From NCBI RefSeq assembly GCF_033958435.1, contig NC_134146.1, positions 26,372,501 to 26,436,500 of the forward strand: 64,000 nt of DNA, in the 5' to 3' direction. Source of the stretch: Carettochelys insculpta (lineage: Eukaryota; Chordata; Testudines; Carettochelyidae). The notes beneath the pieces are model-generated. The model saw only the letters and a list, made by a program, of their open reading frames with translations, searched no databases and was not told the origin of the DNA. Shown one piece after another: positions 28,301 through 42,200 of this stretch. Numbering within the stretch: position 1 is the stretch's first letter; the number at the start of each line of letters is the position of its first letter. Position numbers and translations under genes: made by a program.

Positions 28301-31300
28301 TTAAGATTTTTATTTAACATTGATTATCAGGCTGGGCAAATCTTGCTCAGCTTACTTAGCAGTGGTGTGGTTTTTTTTTAACTGAACCCTGAAGTTTTGT
28401 TGGAAAGGGCTAGAAAAACTCCATTAGTTAAGCCCCTGCTGTCAAGAGACAGTCCCATGGCACCATGACCACTTCTGCTGTGCTCTCTATTGGCCAATCC
28501 CTGGGACTTAGAGGGTGTTCCCCCTCTCTTACTCATACTCCTCTCCTTCCACTCCCCTCTTCCCCCCTACAAATTTTATGGTGTAGACAATTCAGTGAAC
28601 CTACAAATAAGATAGGGCAGGGGTCAGCAACCAAATTAGCAAGAAGAACCTTTCTTCCCCAATTCGGTAAAAAACAGCGCATGCGTGATTTATGTTTACT
28701 GCAGGACATTTCACAGATTTTTTACATGTTCTGTTTCCTCACACTTCACATGTTTGTACCTCTATCTTCCTGACTTTCACTCTTGAACCTAGTTTGATTA
28801 CGCCAATTTTACTTAGGCTATATCTACACTAGCACAAATCTTCAAAATGGCCATGCAAACAGCCATTTCAAAGATTACTAATGAGGCGCTGAAATGCATA
28901 TTCAGCACCTCATTAGCATGCCACTGGCCACGGCTCTTCGAAATTGCTGTGTTTCGCTGCCGCGCGGCTTGTCCACATGCGAGTCCTTTTTGAAAGGACC
29001 CCGGGAACTTCAAAATCCACTTATTCCTATCAGCAGATAGGAATAAGGGGTTTCAATGTTGGTGGGGTCCTTTCGAAAAGGACCCCTGTCTGGACAGGCC
29101 GCGCAGCAGCGAAATGTGGCAGTTTCGAAGAGCTGCAGATGGCAGCATGCTAATGAGGCATTGAATGTGCATTTCAGCGCCTCATTAGTAATTTTTGAAA
29201 TGGCCATTTCGAAGATTTGTGCCAGGGTAGACACGACCTTAGTGTTTAATTTCAGTTTTTGATCTTAAAATGTGTGTTGCCCTTCACAGCAGGAATACCA
29301 TAAGCTTTCTTTTTCTTTTCCAAATCAAGACTTTATTAGCAACAAGATCAAAACGCAGATACGGTATCATATCCCACAGTGCACTGCACATATTAAATGG
29401 GGGAGCGATTCAGCGTTTCAAGATCACGCAGTTTGCTATTTATATATAAGTCCATTGCTGGCCTTTTAGATGTTGACCATTTATTAAATAATCCGGAGAG
29501 ATTTTTCACTTTGCAATTTATCGCAGTGGGAGCCACAAGGAAGTCCTTAAAGAGCCATATACGGCTCCGGAGCTGCAGGTTGCAGACCCCTGAGTTAAGG
29601 TGTTCAGAGGGATGTTATAGGTCACTTCATCCCCTTCAAAAGCTATAGTAGCAGCAACAGGTCATTGGCTTCCAGACTTAATTTGAGCAGAAGCTCTCTA
29701 TAGTCCCTGGTGTGGTAGCTAACAAGCTCCCCTATCATTTTGTTAATGAAATATAAGGGTGTTTACTAAGGTTGTGGGGTCATTTGTCATTTCTGACACT
29801 CAACTCACTCTGACAGCTGCACACTTCTTGCAGGGTGAACTTCCCAATAAAATTCTTATGGGTAGGGGAGTGATTGATACATCAGAGGCCTTTTAGAGAG
29901 TCAGCCTTGGGGAACAGTCACCTGTGTCCCATCCACAAAGATCTAAGGAGGGGAGCCTGTCTAGAGGGGAGCAGGATGTGTGCATGTGACTATGCTTCCG
30001 CTGAAGTTAAGGTGGAACATGAAGGCTCTTCTACTTGCTTTGATTGTAGAACAAGAAGCATGATTATGCAGGGTTCAAAGGGTTTTTTTTTTGGTTTGCT
30101 GTGTGAACTTTTCTTCCAGGTGTGCAGAATATTTCAAACATGTGGTTGGTTCAGGTGGGGTTCAAAGTTTGAAGGAAACATTTCACTCCCTATAATTGTC
30201 ATACCTGTGATTATAAATAGTAATAAATCTAGCCAAAACTTTGTAGTCTCTCAGACTTGATCAGAGCTGGTTACTGTGTTGCTTTTACCAAGTAATCTTT
30301 TTATGGTTAAATACATCATTCCTTGTGCATTATCAGAGGGATACGCTCATAAAATGGTATAATTTAAAAGTACATTTAGAAGTATGAGTTAAGTGTCATT
30401 AACCTGACTGTAATTTATGCTTTTGCAGATACTATTGCAAATAAACTTCATTTGCAAAAAATTAATGATTTTGTATTATCACCAGGACCACAGCCAAGCA
30501 AGGTATTTATTATAATATTCACCACTCAGATTGTTTTGGTTTTAATTCCTTTAGAAATAATTTGTATTTCTCTGCCTTCGTGCTAGTAAGAATGTTGTAT
30601 CCCTAATGTAATAAAATGGTGTTGATTTAGGTTGCTGTTTATGTTCCTGGAAGCAAGGGTGGGCCCTCGTTTGTAAGGCTCTATCAGTACCCTAACTTTG
30701 GTGGCCCTCAGTCTGCATTGGCCAATAAAAGTTTCTTTAAAGCTGACAAGGCGACAATGCTGTGGAATAACAAAGGTACAGCAGCTATTAATTTAATCTC
30801 TTACATTCTATTCACTAACCTCAATGTTTGGTTATTTTGCTTACTGTTGTTTTTGTATTAGTCTGACATATCAAGTGCAAAGACAAAACACTTGTTTGAA
30901 CGCAACATTAATGTTACAACTTTAGTGTTTAAAGTTCTCATAACTTGCCCCCATTGCCTTTCTATATGTTGTCCCCATCTATATCTCTGTTCTCATTTCT
31001 TCTTAATCCTGTTCTGAGTGCTATTTGCATACCTTCTCCTGCCTCCTCCTTGTACCTGAACCGGTCTTGTCTTGTTTAGACAGTAATCTACAAGGAACAT
31101 GCCTTACCCTCTTTTGTAAAGTGCCACATTCATTTGCATTGCTACATAAAAGCCACGTCTACACGTGCACGCTATTTTGAAGTAGCGGCGGCAACTTCGA
31201 AATAGCGCCCGTCACGTCTACACATGTTGGGCGCTATTTTGAAGTTGAAATCGACGTTAGGCGGCGAGATGTCGAAGTTGCTAACCCCATGAGGGGATGG

Positions 31301-34300
31301 GAATAGCGCCCTACTTCGATGTTCAACGTCGAAGTAGGGAACATGTAGACCATCCGCGTCCCACAACATCGAAATAGCAGGGTCCTCCATGGCGGCCATC
31401 AGCTGGGGGGTTGAGAGACGCTCTCTCTCCAGCCCCTGCGGGGCTCTATGGTCACCGTGTGCAGCAGCCCGTAGCCCAGGGCTTCTGGCTGCTGCTGCTG
31501 CAGCTGGGGATCCATGCTGCATGCACAGGGTCTGCAACTAGTTGTCGGCTCTGTGTATCTTGTGCTGTTTAGTGCAAGTGTGTCTGGGAGGGGCCCTTTA
31601 AGGGAGCGACTTGCTGTTGAGTCTGCCCTGTGACCCTGTCTGCAGCTGTGCCTGGCACCCTTATTTCGATGTGTGCTACTTTGGCGTGTAGACGTTCCCT
31701 CGCAGCGCCTATTTCGATGTGGTGCTGCCCAACGTCGACATTGAACATCGACGTTGCAAGCCCTGGAGGACGTGTAGACGCTATTCATCGAAATAGGCTA
31801 TTTCGATGTCGCGTGCACGTGTAGATGTAGCCAAAATGTGGTAATCACCAATGTACATAGTCTTCATGACATAATATTGTCCTACCTATAGCCACATGAT
31901 TCTCATGGAAGTCAGCTGGACTCATGTGTGACTATATGGGGCTGCTATATGGGGTAATGAGGCAATTTGAAGCAGGCTTATGAGGCACTGACATCCATAT
32001 TCAGCACCTCATTAGCATAACGACAGCCACGCAAATTTCAAAGTGAAGACTTCAAATTGCAAATTGACAGTGTAGAACTAGATCCGAGTAAGGGAATATC
32101 GAAGTGAGATGCTTATTTCAAAGCTGACCCCATCTACGCTGTCAATTTGCAACTCAGAGTCTGCACTTTGAAATTCACATGCCCACCGTTTATGCTAATG
32201 AGGCACTAACGTCCATATTCAGCGCCTCATCAGCCTCCTTCGAGTTGCCTCATTACTATGCCACCTCCGATGGGAGGGAATGAGCATAGAAGCAGCCTGA
32301 GAGTGGAAGCTGGCAGATTATGTTCAGATATATATTTAGTATCATAACTAGCAGTCTGAACTATTCCATACATGTATAATATGAGTGAATTCAAATTACT
32401 GCAAGACTCTAAACATTCATTTCATGGCTTTTGAGTGTATACGTAGGAGTATGTTTATTCATAAACTTATAGGGTGTGTCTACACTAGCTGGCTACTTCA
32501 AAGTAGCTAGCACAATGTCGAAATAGCACGTGTCATGTCTACACACGCCATGCGCTATTTCGACGTTGAAATCGACAGTAGGTGGCGAGACGTTGAAATC
32601 GCTATTCCTATCCGAAGATGGGAATAGCGCCCTACTTTGACATTGAACATTGAAGTAGGGCATGAGTAGATGATCCGCATCCTGCTACATTGAAATAGCG
32701 GGGTCCTCCATGGTGGCCATCAGCTGAGGGGTTGAGAGATGCTCTGTCCAGCCCCTGCGGGGCTCTCTGGTTGCCACGTGCAGCAGCCCCTAGCCCAGGG
32801 CTTCTGGCTGCTGCTGCTGCTGCAGCTAGGGGTTCATGCTGTGTGCACAGGGTCTGCAACCGGTTGTCAGCTCTGTGGACCTCGTGCTGTGCAAGCCAAG
32901 TGTGTCTGGGAGGGGCCCTTTAAGGGAGCAGCTTGCTGTTGACCCAGAAGGGTTAGTCCAGCCTGTGACCCTGTTTGCAGGCTTTGCTGGCCCCTTATTT
33001 TGACGGGGAGCGCTTGTGTGTGTGGATGCTCCACGTTTCCTTCCGAGGCGGCTCCTTTCGACATTCCCAGTCGCTACTTCAACATTGAACGTTGACGGCA
33101 CCAGCCTTGGAGGATGCATAGACGATACGCGTTGAAGGAGCCTATTTCGATGTTCTTACTTCGAAATAGGCTACTTCGATGGAGTGTGCTAGTGTAGACA
33201 TAGCCATAAAGAGGGATTAAAACACTAATGTCTGTATTCATTTGTGTAGTCAGAAATGTAGATAGCAACAGACTGACATAGCACAGGTGCACATTTACCT
33301 AAATAATAACCTTTATAGATACTTCCAGTCCCATAAATATAGCTACCTCCAAATAACGTGGAAAATGTGCACCGTGTGCGCCATTGTGTGTAATATATAC
33401 AATTCCACTATGTTTAGACACTTAGATTGATAGAATAGCAATATTTAACTTCATAAAATCATGCCAAATTTGAAATGACTGGAATAGTCATTTTCTGCTC
33501 CATGAGTAATGGTGGTCATTTCAAAGTCATGTTAGTAATTCTTTTATACTACCACCAAGTAACATATATATGCATGTGAACAGAAAACAATGTCTACATT
33601 ATATACTTATGGGTACCTATGTTATTTTTATGTGTCTAAGTGAAATAGATATACAGACAAAAGCTATTAATAGGCATAATTTTGTTTTATTGGCCTGGAT
33701 GCTATCTTACAGTTAGTTTTAGTCAAGTGAAAAGTTTAATACACTTTGAACCTCTCTAGTCGGGGACCTGACTGGTGCCCAGCAACAGAATTTGCCGAAT
33801 CATGGGAGGTCCAATATTGTCTAGCAGCATTACCTTACTGGGCTCTTAGAAGAGATTTAGGGGTTAAATTAGAGCTAAATAAGTGCCAGATTAGAGAGGT
33901 TCAACCTATCCAGTTATGTTAGAGCTAGGTATGTATAAAAATTCTCTTTATCTCACTAAAAGAATAATTTTGAATAGTTCAAAATGAATGACTGGGTTTT
34001 GCTCACACTTGCTCCATCCCCTTTAAATTAAAAAAAAATCTTTAGGGTTAAAGTCAAGAAAAGAAAAATTTAATTGAAAAGGAGATGATAGAGAGTTCTG
34101 AGCATGTGGTAAGGCATCTATTAAAGTGTCTGTCTAATAATAGATTTCATAGCTAGCTAAACGTAAAATTCGTTGTCTGTCTGCGTACATGGTAACTTCT
34201 GTTAGTGGAGACTAAAACTGTGTTTTGTACTCTAATAGCTACTGCTGTGTTAGTAATAGCTAGCACAGAAGTCGATAAAACAGGAGCCTCCTACTATGGA

Positions 34301-36009
34301 GAACAAACCCTGCACTACATTGCAACAAATGGAGAAAGTGCTGTTGTACAACTATGTAAGTGGCCTTTGAGTATTTACATAATTTTGTCATTTGTTAATG
34401 GAAAATATATGCTAAAAATCTCAACACTTCTGTGAAAATATTGAACTATTTTTTGTCATTTAGAACTGTTTTTGCACTTACAGATAGTGTTTGTTTCTGC
34501 ACTTACAGTTACAGGTAGTGAATTTTGTTACCTCAACTAGTAGAGCTCTCTGAGACATCTCCCCTCTGTTTAATAATTGTGATGGGCAATTGAAAGTAAA
34601 ACACTGAAAATTCCACTTCTATTCCTTAACACTTTAACCTGCCCCTCACCTGTGCTTATCAGTACATATTTAATTGGATGCTTGATGGCATATGGTTTGC
34701 TATCCTGAAGTTCAACCAAAGCATGAAAGCACGCCACATGAGGCTGCCCAGTCCCTTGTTGAGGACATTCCATAATAAGCATAGGACTGCGACCCACCTC
34801 TCTTCCTCAAGACACATATACAAACTAATAATATCCCCTATGCACAGTGAATACAAGTGTCAAAAAACAAAAGGATTTGGTGTTCTGGAGGAAAAATCAC
34901 TAATAACTTGAATATGAGAGTATTGCCAGCCCCAGATGTTCATAAATCATGGGTCAAGGTCAGCAGAAATCATGAGATTGGTTTTAAAATCACAACACTG
35001 TGGAAAATAGTAGATTTGGTGTTCTTTTTATCTGCCTTATGCTTTTTGAGTCTTTAGGGTGCACTGGGGTCACATTTTGAAGCTTTATCTGCAGCCAGGG
35101 GAGCTAGAAATGTATCCTGCCTTTAAGAATGAAGGCTGAAATCATCACTTTTCCACTTGATTCCATGAGCTGAGGCTTTAAGGAAAATAATTATGAGATT
35201 CCTGACAGAATCATAAGCGTTAGCAACACTAATAATTGATGCATTTTTTTTTTTTAAATAGAGGCACTTAATCCCAGTGACTGAACTCAATACCAAGACT
35301 CCAGATCTGTTAACCTAAAATTTTATCTAAATGGCATTCGTCCCTTTCTTTCCTGAACTGTGGTTAGGCATGGTTTGCACTGTTAAAACTGTTGTGTGTC
35401 AGGAACGTTGGGAAGCTGGGCGGTTTGTCTACACAGCAAACTTCAATTGACCTATGGTAGGTTGACTTAAAGCCATGGAACTAATTACTGCGGTAGTACC
35501 TGTCCACACTGCACTCCTTCTGGCAGCGGTGTGGGTCTTTAAAGTGCCCCTACCAATTTAAGAGGGACATTGTAAGGGCTGAGAGCCCAGGCTGGCAGCT
35601 TCTGGCTTCCCACTGGTAGCTTGGCTGGTTTCCTGGGCTCCCAGTTCCCCACTTCTGGAAGGGATCTCTGCATCCAGAGGGAGCCCCCCCACCCCAAGTT
35701 GTGAATCAGGCAGAGGGTTCACAGCAGGGAACCTACCAGTCTTTCTTGTCAATTTCACGGCTCCATTTAGGATTTAGGTGTATGTTTCTTAACACTCCTT
35801 ACCAACTGATATGTAGATTTCAGATGCCTTAATGTGTCCCATTGTTTCAAATAGTACTTTTTTTTTTTAATGAAGTTTTGTAGTTAATAAACCCTTTGTG
35901 GAGATTCTCTTTGAAGGAAAAAAAATGAAGTACGACTTGCTTCATGTATAAAACTGATTACTGCAATAACTATTTCCAGCATGTGCTCCCCATCCCTCAC
36001 CAAGCCTCC

Positions 36010-36041
<32 letters not shown>

Positions 36042-36154
36042 AAACAAAAACCAAAGCTGGAACAATCAGTATTTGATGCTCCTTAGATATACTTGGTGGA
36101 CATTTTATTTTGAGTCAATACTTTAATCCCTAGAAATGCAATTGATATTGTAGA

Positions 36155-36208
<54 letters not shown>

Positions 36209-39200
36209 ATATATAAAATATAATAAAATGTACCACGTGTGGTAGTGATATCCAGGTGGTGGTTTTTACAACACAATGAAATGGATAGTATTTTTCATTC
36301 ATCACTGAGCACCGCTCTTGTATCCTAGCCACTAATCCATCTCCTCCTCATAACTTAACTTAGTCCATTGTTCAAATGCCTGAGCAGCTTCAGGTAGTCC
36401 CTATTTTTTAATGAATGGGGACATTTTTTAATGAATGTGCTACAGAAATTTTTTCTGTTCTTCCCCCATGATTATCAGGGCCTAGACATTCCTAGGGGAG
36501 AGGAGGTCTGAACCCCAAAGAATAAGCAATTAAGTCAGACTCTATGCAATATTGTAAAAGTATTTTATGAAAGCTGGTGAGCTTTGGTAATTAATATCAT
36601 TGTGAAATGTATGTATGAGCAGGATATGAGGATTTATGGATACTTGATTTAAAGTGTGTGTCCTCTTGCTAAGACAGAAGGGTAATGCAGTGGGTCACAG
36701 TTCTGGGTGTCCTGAACAAGATGCTACACCCACTCACTGCATTAAAAGAATGTGTCACTGGTAAGAGGCTCAGGTTGAGCAATACTCATTCCTAGTCCAG
36801 TGACAAAGTCCAACATCTCACAACTATGTAGACATGGAAATGGGAGCATTGTACAGGTTGGACCTCTACAATCCAGATTTCCCTCATCTGGCCAAATCTA
36901 ATGTCTGGCATCTGTGGATGCTCCAGGGCTGTAGCACTCACAGGGAAAAACAGAGGGCCCCAAGCTCAGCAACTCCACCCATGGCCAGCTTTTACCAGTC
37001 TCAAGATGAGGGAAGGAAGAGCAGGGGTGGGGACATGGGAGGTGCTTGGTGGAAGTGGTAGGGTGGCTGCAGAGCTCTGTGATTGGGGGCAGGCAGTGGA
37101 GCACGGGGGGGCTGTGCTTGTGGGGCTTTAACCATCCTGCCTCTTCCCCTAAACATGCACTCACCAACCCCATTCCCCCTCTGTCAATGCCAGCCACCCT
37201 GGTGTTGCCAGAGTGGAGCCCCACAGCCAATGGCAGCAGAGAGGCAGGGATTGATCTACCCTGGTCTGGCAAATTCATTGGATTGGGACAGGTCAGATCC
37301 TGAGGGTACTAGACCAGGGAGGTTCAACTGGTACAACTGTGAAGGAGGGTATTTATAGGTTTCCAGTGGGCCACTGCTGCTAGCTACAGATGCTATTACA
37401 CTTGAATATTGAGACAAAAATGGGATTTGTTTACACACACTGTCATACACAACCTTTTATTGTAGAGGGGGTGATGCTGACCAGTTAAGGAGAACTAACT
37501 CAGTTGGTAGAACGCTATGTGATATTATCCCTAAATAAAACTGAGCATAAGACATCGGTTTGCAATATCAATTTTTATCAAAAACCATTCCCAGTGGTTA
37601 GTTTTTCTAGAATTGTAAATTATTGGACTTTGGGAAAGCTTTGTAATCTTTTTTTTTTCCTGCAAACGTCAATTATGATTTCATAATTTATTTTTTTTCT
37701 TTAGCAAAAAATGGTCCTATTTATGATGTAGTATGGAATCCCAATTCCACAGAGTTTTGTGCTGTGTATGGTTTTATGCCTGCTAAGGCAACAGTTTTCA
37801 ATCTGAAATGTGACCCTTTGTTTGATTTTGGAACTGGCCCTCGTAATGCTGCCTACTACAACTCTCCGGGACACATCTTAGTACTAGCAGGATTTGGAAA
37901 TCTCAGAGGACAGATGGAAGTATGGGATGTAAAAAACTACAAACTTATTTCCAAGCCAGTGGCATCAGATTCTACATATTTTGCATGGTGCCCTGATGGG
38001 GAACATTTTGTGACTGCTACCTGTGCTCCAAGGCTACGAGTTGGTAATGGGTACAAGATCTGGCATTATACTGGCTCTCTTCTGCACAAATATGAAGTCC
38101 CTCCAAATGCAGAAATATGGCAAGTTTCCTGGCAGCCATTTTTGGATGGAACATTTCCAGCAAAAGCAGTAACTTACCAGGCAGTTCCAAGTGAACTGCC
38201 AAGTGCTGAGCTGAAGGCTGCTGAAGCTTATAGACCCCCAGCTTTGAGAAACAAGCCTATAACCAGTACCAAGCTGGTAAGTAAACTTCATCTCAGTTGT
38301 GTGGGTCCGTCATTCAATCTGTATTTGAAATCTGGTTCCAATCTACTTTTACTGACTCGGAAGGTGGTTAGGGAATGAGGGCACCAATCTTTGGTTTTGT
38401 TAGTATTTGAAGAAAGAAAGAAATCAGTTGCCTTTTAATCAGCTTGTTTCACTAACTGCCCCTCTGCTTCCTGTTTTAAACAGTCTGACTTAAGATTACC
38501 TTCCTACTCAGTTTTATAGAACTTTCTCTTCCTAGTACAGTAAAAGCTGTATTATGCGGACCTGTACCAACCAGAAAATTCTATGAACTGGCATTTCTGA
38601 CCTCCATAGACAGTTCAATTTATATTCCAGTTGACATGGGGCCAGCAATCTCTCTACCTAGTGCCACGTGACTCCTGGAAAACAGCAACGTGTCCCTGCA
38701 GCTCCCATTGGCCAGAAACTGTAGTCAGTAAGAGCTGCAGGAATGGTGCCTGCCTAGCTCCACCTATGCCTAGGAGCTGCAGGAACATCACTGCTTGCAG
38801 GGAGCCCTCCAAAATGAGTGCTGCCTGGATCCTGGATCCAGCATCCCAAAAACCCTCCTGTGCTCCAGCCGCCAAGCCTGAACCCTGCGCCTGGCCATAC
38901 ACTGGAGCCTGCACCCTAGCTCAGAACCTATGTCCCTGCCTCGATGTGGAGCACCTTCCCAAACTCTTAACTAACCAAAGTATTCGACTAACCAGCATGG
39001 CCCATTCCTTCAATATGCTGGATAACAAAGCTTTTACTGTACTTGCTTTAGCCCTTTCCAGCCATCTCTAGAGGCCATTAGAGGGTACTGGATGGGGTAA
39101 TATTAAAAAAAAAAAAGAAAAAAAAACAAATCTTTTTAGGGGCAACGCTTTTTTCAGGCTGATTTTACATGTCAAAAGAAGCAGACAGGACACGGACCCA

Positions 39201-42200
39201 CTTTTTTTCTCATGTAGGTCACCTTTTAAACTGTGATACTTCAGCACATAGAAAAGATTTTCTAAAGTTTTTAATTCTTCTGTAGGTATTTCAAAATATG
39301 CCATGCGCATTTTAGAAGTGTCAATCTTCTATATCTCTTTAGCACGAGGAGGAGCCACCTCAGAACATGAAACCACAACCAGGAAATAGTGATAAACCAT
39401 TATCTAAAACAGCACTTAAGAATCAAAGGAAGCATGAAGCAAAGAAAGCAGCTAAACAGGTACAGCTAGTGTCCGCCCTCTCAGGAAGAGTATTACTCTA
39501 GCTTTTTAAAACGGCATAACTATTAAGTGCATAACAAATCTTGGATTGTGCTAAAAGTAAATTCTATGCACCTCTCCAATGGGTGTTGGCCAGGGGTGTC
39601 ACTGCCTTCACTCCCCTAGGGGCCACGGGCTCCACAGTAACCCTGACAAGGGCCAGACCTGTGGAAAGCCTAGGCTTCTTCCCCAGGGCAACTTTCTATG
39701 CACTTCACCCCAAATCCAGTGGGGACATGAGAATAGGGCACATATGGTGGGGTGCATACGTACCCTAATTGAATTGTTTGAAATGACTTAAATCAGTACT
39801 GCTATTGTTTAGGTGAGTGCCCCCACTAACAGGTATTTGGTAAGTTACTGTGACCATCCACCTACTGAAATCCCCAGGGTACTATATATTTACCTTTATA
39901 CTCTCTGAGTATCTCAGTAAACCACTTGCCTTCACCCCCTGGCTCTCCCACCAGAATTCAGTTCTGTTACTCACCAGCCCCCTATGAGGCACTACTTTTA
40001 TTCTGGGCAATGTGGGTCTTTAGTATGCATGGTTCTCCAACATCTCATTATCTAATGTAACGGATGTACCCATGCTTTCCCTATCCCAAATACCTGCCAC
40101 CAGATACCCAATCAACTTGATTGCTGTTCAAACCTGTATCCTAAAGCTTGCAAACATTCTCTTAATAAAGTGTATCTATTCATGGCCATGTGAGTTATAT
40201 TTCAGGAGACTGGATGATATATGTGATATACCTTTTAAGTCATTCACCTGAATTTGATTGATAGTGATACTATCAATTGATAGATTGATAGTGATCAACA
40301 GTTGTTACTTTCATTGGTTGTACATTAATCTATGCAAAATGAAATGAATTGGAAGAGTCAGCTGTGTTCACATAAATATCACCCACTTCACTCTTCCATT
40401 TCTAAAGAATCTGCTCAACTCTTTGCACTCCCAGGTGAGAGGCAAAGGACTGAATGTCTTTGAAAACTGAAATACTGCCTCACTACTTAGATGTGGCCTT
40501 CCTGTAGGTCAGGGTTGAGGCATAAGAACAGAGCAAAGCAAATAAGCTTGTACTTTTGTGGCTACCTGTATTGGATTTGTTCTGTGGCTAGATGGCAGAT
40601 TTCAGCTTTTGATATCAACTCTGCAACTTCCACAATAACTAAAACACCCGTCTCAAGTGTGTGTGATATGTTGCTTAGTAAATCAGACCTGGGATTTTTG
40701 GTAGTGGAGAGGGTGGACCACCAGCAATTCTAAGAAATATTTGTCAATGTATATTTGTTGTTTGTCCTACCAATTTCATTATACTAAGCATGCTTCTTGT
40801 CCGTGTGTGTGGGAAGAATCTTCTGGTAGGAGCTCTGTATCAAATAAAATAACATGTAACAGCAAAATGTTCACAACAATAGAGTCCACTAGAGGAGTAA
40901 TGAAAAAAACTATTCAACAGCTTTTCTGGTTTTCCATGTTATAAAACAACAGAACTGTTGTTTAAATGGTTTATAGGAACAGTAGATGAAGTATATTAAC
41001 TTACAGGAGGCCAAAATTGGTGGGAGCCAGGAATCAACACCATCTCCAGCATTACCAAATGTACCACGCAGCACTGTGCCGTCAGTAACGTCAGGAGACC
41101 CTGAGATAGACAAAAAAATAAAGAATTTGAAAAAGGTGAGAGATTTTTCTAATGAAAAATAGTTTCCTTTTAGAGAAAGTCCTGAATGGCTAGTTGTGAA
41201 GATGACTAGTAGCAGTGAGGGAGGTGGTACATACAGCATGCACCTCAGGCAACTGTTCTCCTTTGCTTTCTCTGTGTAAAGGAGCACAGTGGTAGCCATT
41301 TTAAAATAGGCCTGTGAGTGTCTACATGTCTATAGTGTCTAAGCATATAAAGCAATTTGAGACTTGTCTAGAACAGCAATAATTTTTCTACCTTTTCTTC
41401 CGTTCTCAAGAACGGTTGGGTATTGGACAAAGCTCTCTTGAAAAGGACAGATGGTATAACTGGTCAGTATTTGTACTTGTGAAGCAACTAAGTGAGCTTC
41501 CTGACCTGATTTTGCAGATCCTAGTCCCCTTTATAATGTGGGAAGGCTATTCCAACTCAAGATTTGGGGGAGGAAGGGTTGTTGGTGTTTATCTCAGGAC
41601 TACCAGTAAGATGTAAAGCTTGTCTTTGATGCAGCGGTGTTGGACACAGATCTCCGTAGATACATGTCTTCTCTGTTTTGAGAAGGAGTCATAGATAACA
41701 AAGTCCAGTCTGTTTTTCTTCTCAAACTGCATATTCACAAAGGGGCCTGTTTATTACTGTCAGGCCTGTGAGTTCTTTCATTTAATTTCAAACAAGGGTA
41801 GAGTTGCACTGGTCATGCTAGAGAAGGTATGCCTATTTCTTCATTACAGAGCAAGCCATCTTTTCTTTGGTTTGTAATGCAGGCAGATTTTCTCCTACAA
41901 GTCAAGTTAGAGTCTTCCTTCTATATTCATCTCTTTCTTTGCTTCAGGCCTTAGCCATGCTGAGGAAAGATGTACAGAGCAGGGGGATGTGTACAGTGGG
42001 GGAGTTCCCTTTCAGAATCTTAGATGTAGCTTCCCAGTACAAGAAGTTATCCTACTTATAAATTATTACTTTAGGGTCAAATTTTATGACGTTTACATAA
42101 TTTTTCCAAACTCTTCAGGTGTTAGAAAGATGTTTCTCTACTCGGGTCTTTTCATGAAGAAAGATAACCTAACAACCTATTTTGGTTTCTGTTGATTGTG

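Noticed and set aside
31172..31788. Alanine/arginine-rich frames in the intron 8 MITE
   Set aside because: They lie in a MITE with inverted ends, and I saw no preserved protein in the second copy.
37764..38378. Single-exon 204-codon gene starting at an internal ATG
   Set aside because: It is EIF2A exon 10 (37705-38276) read through its donor site into the intron.
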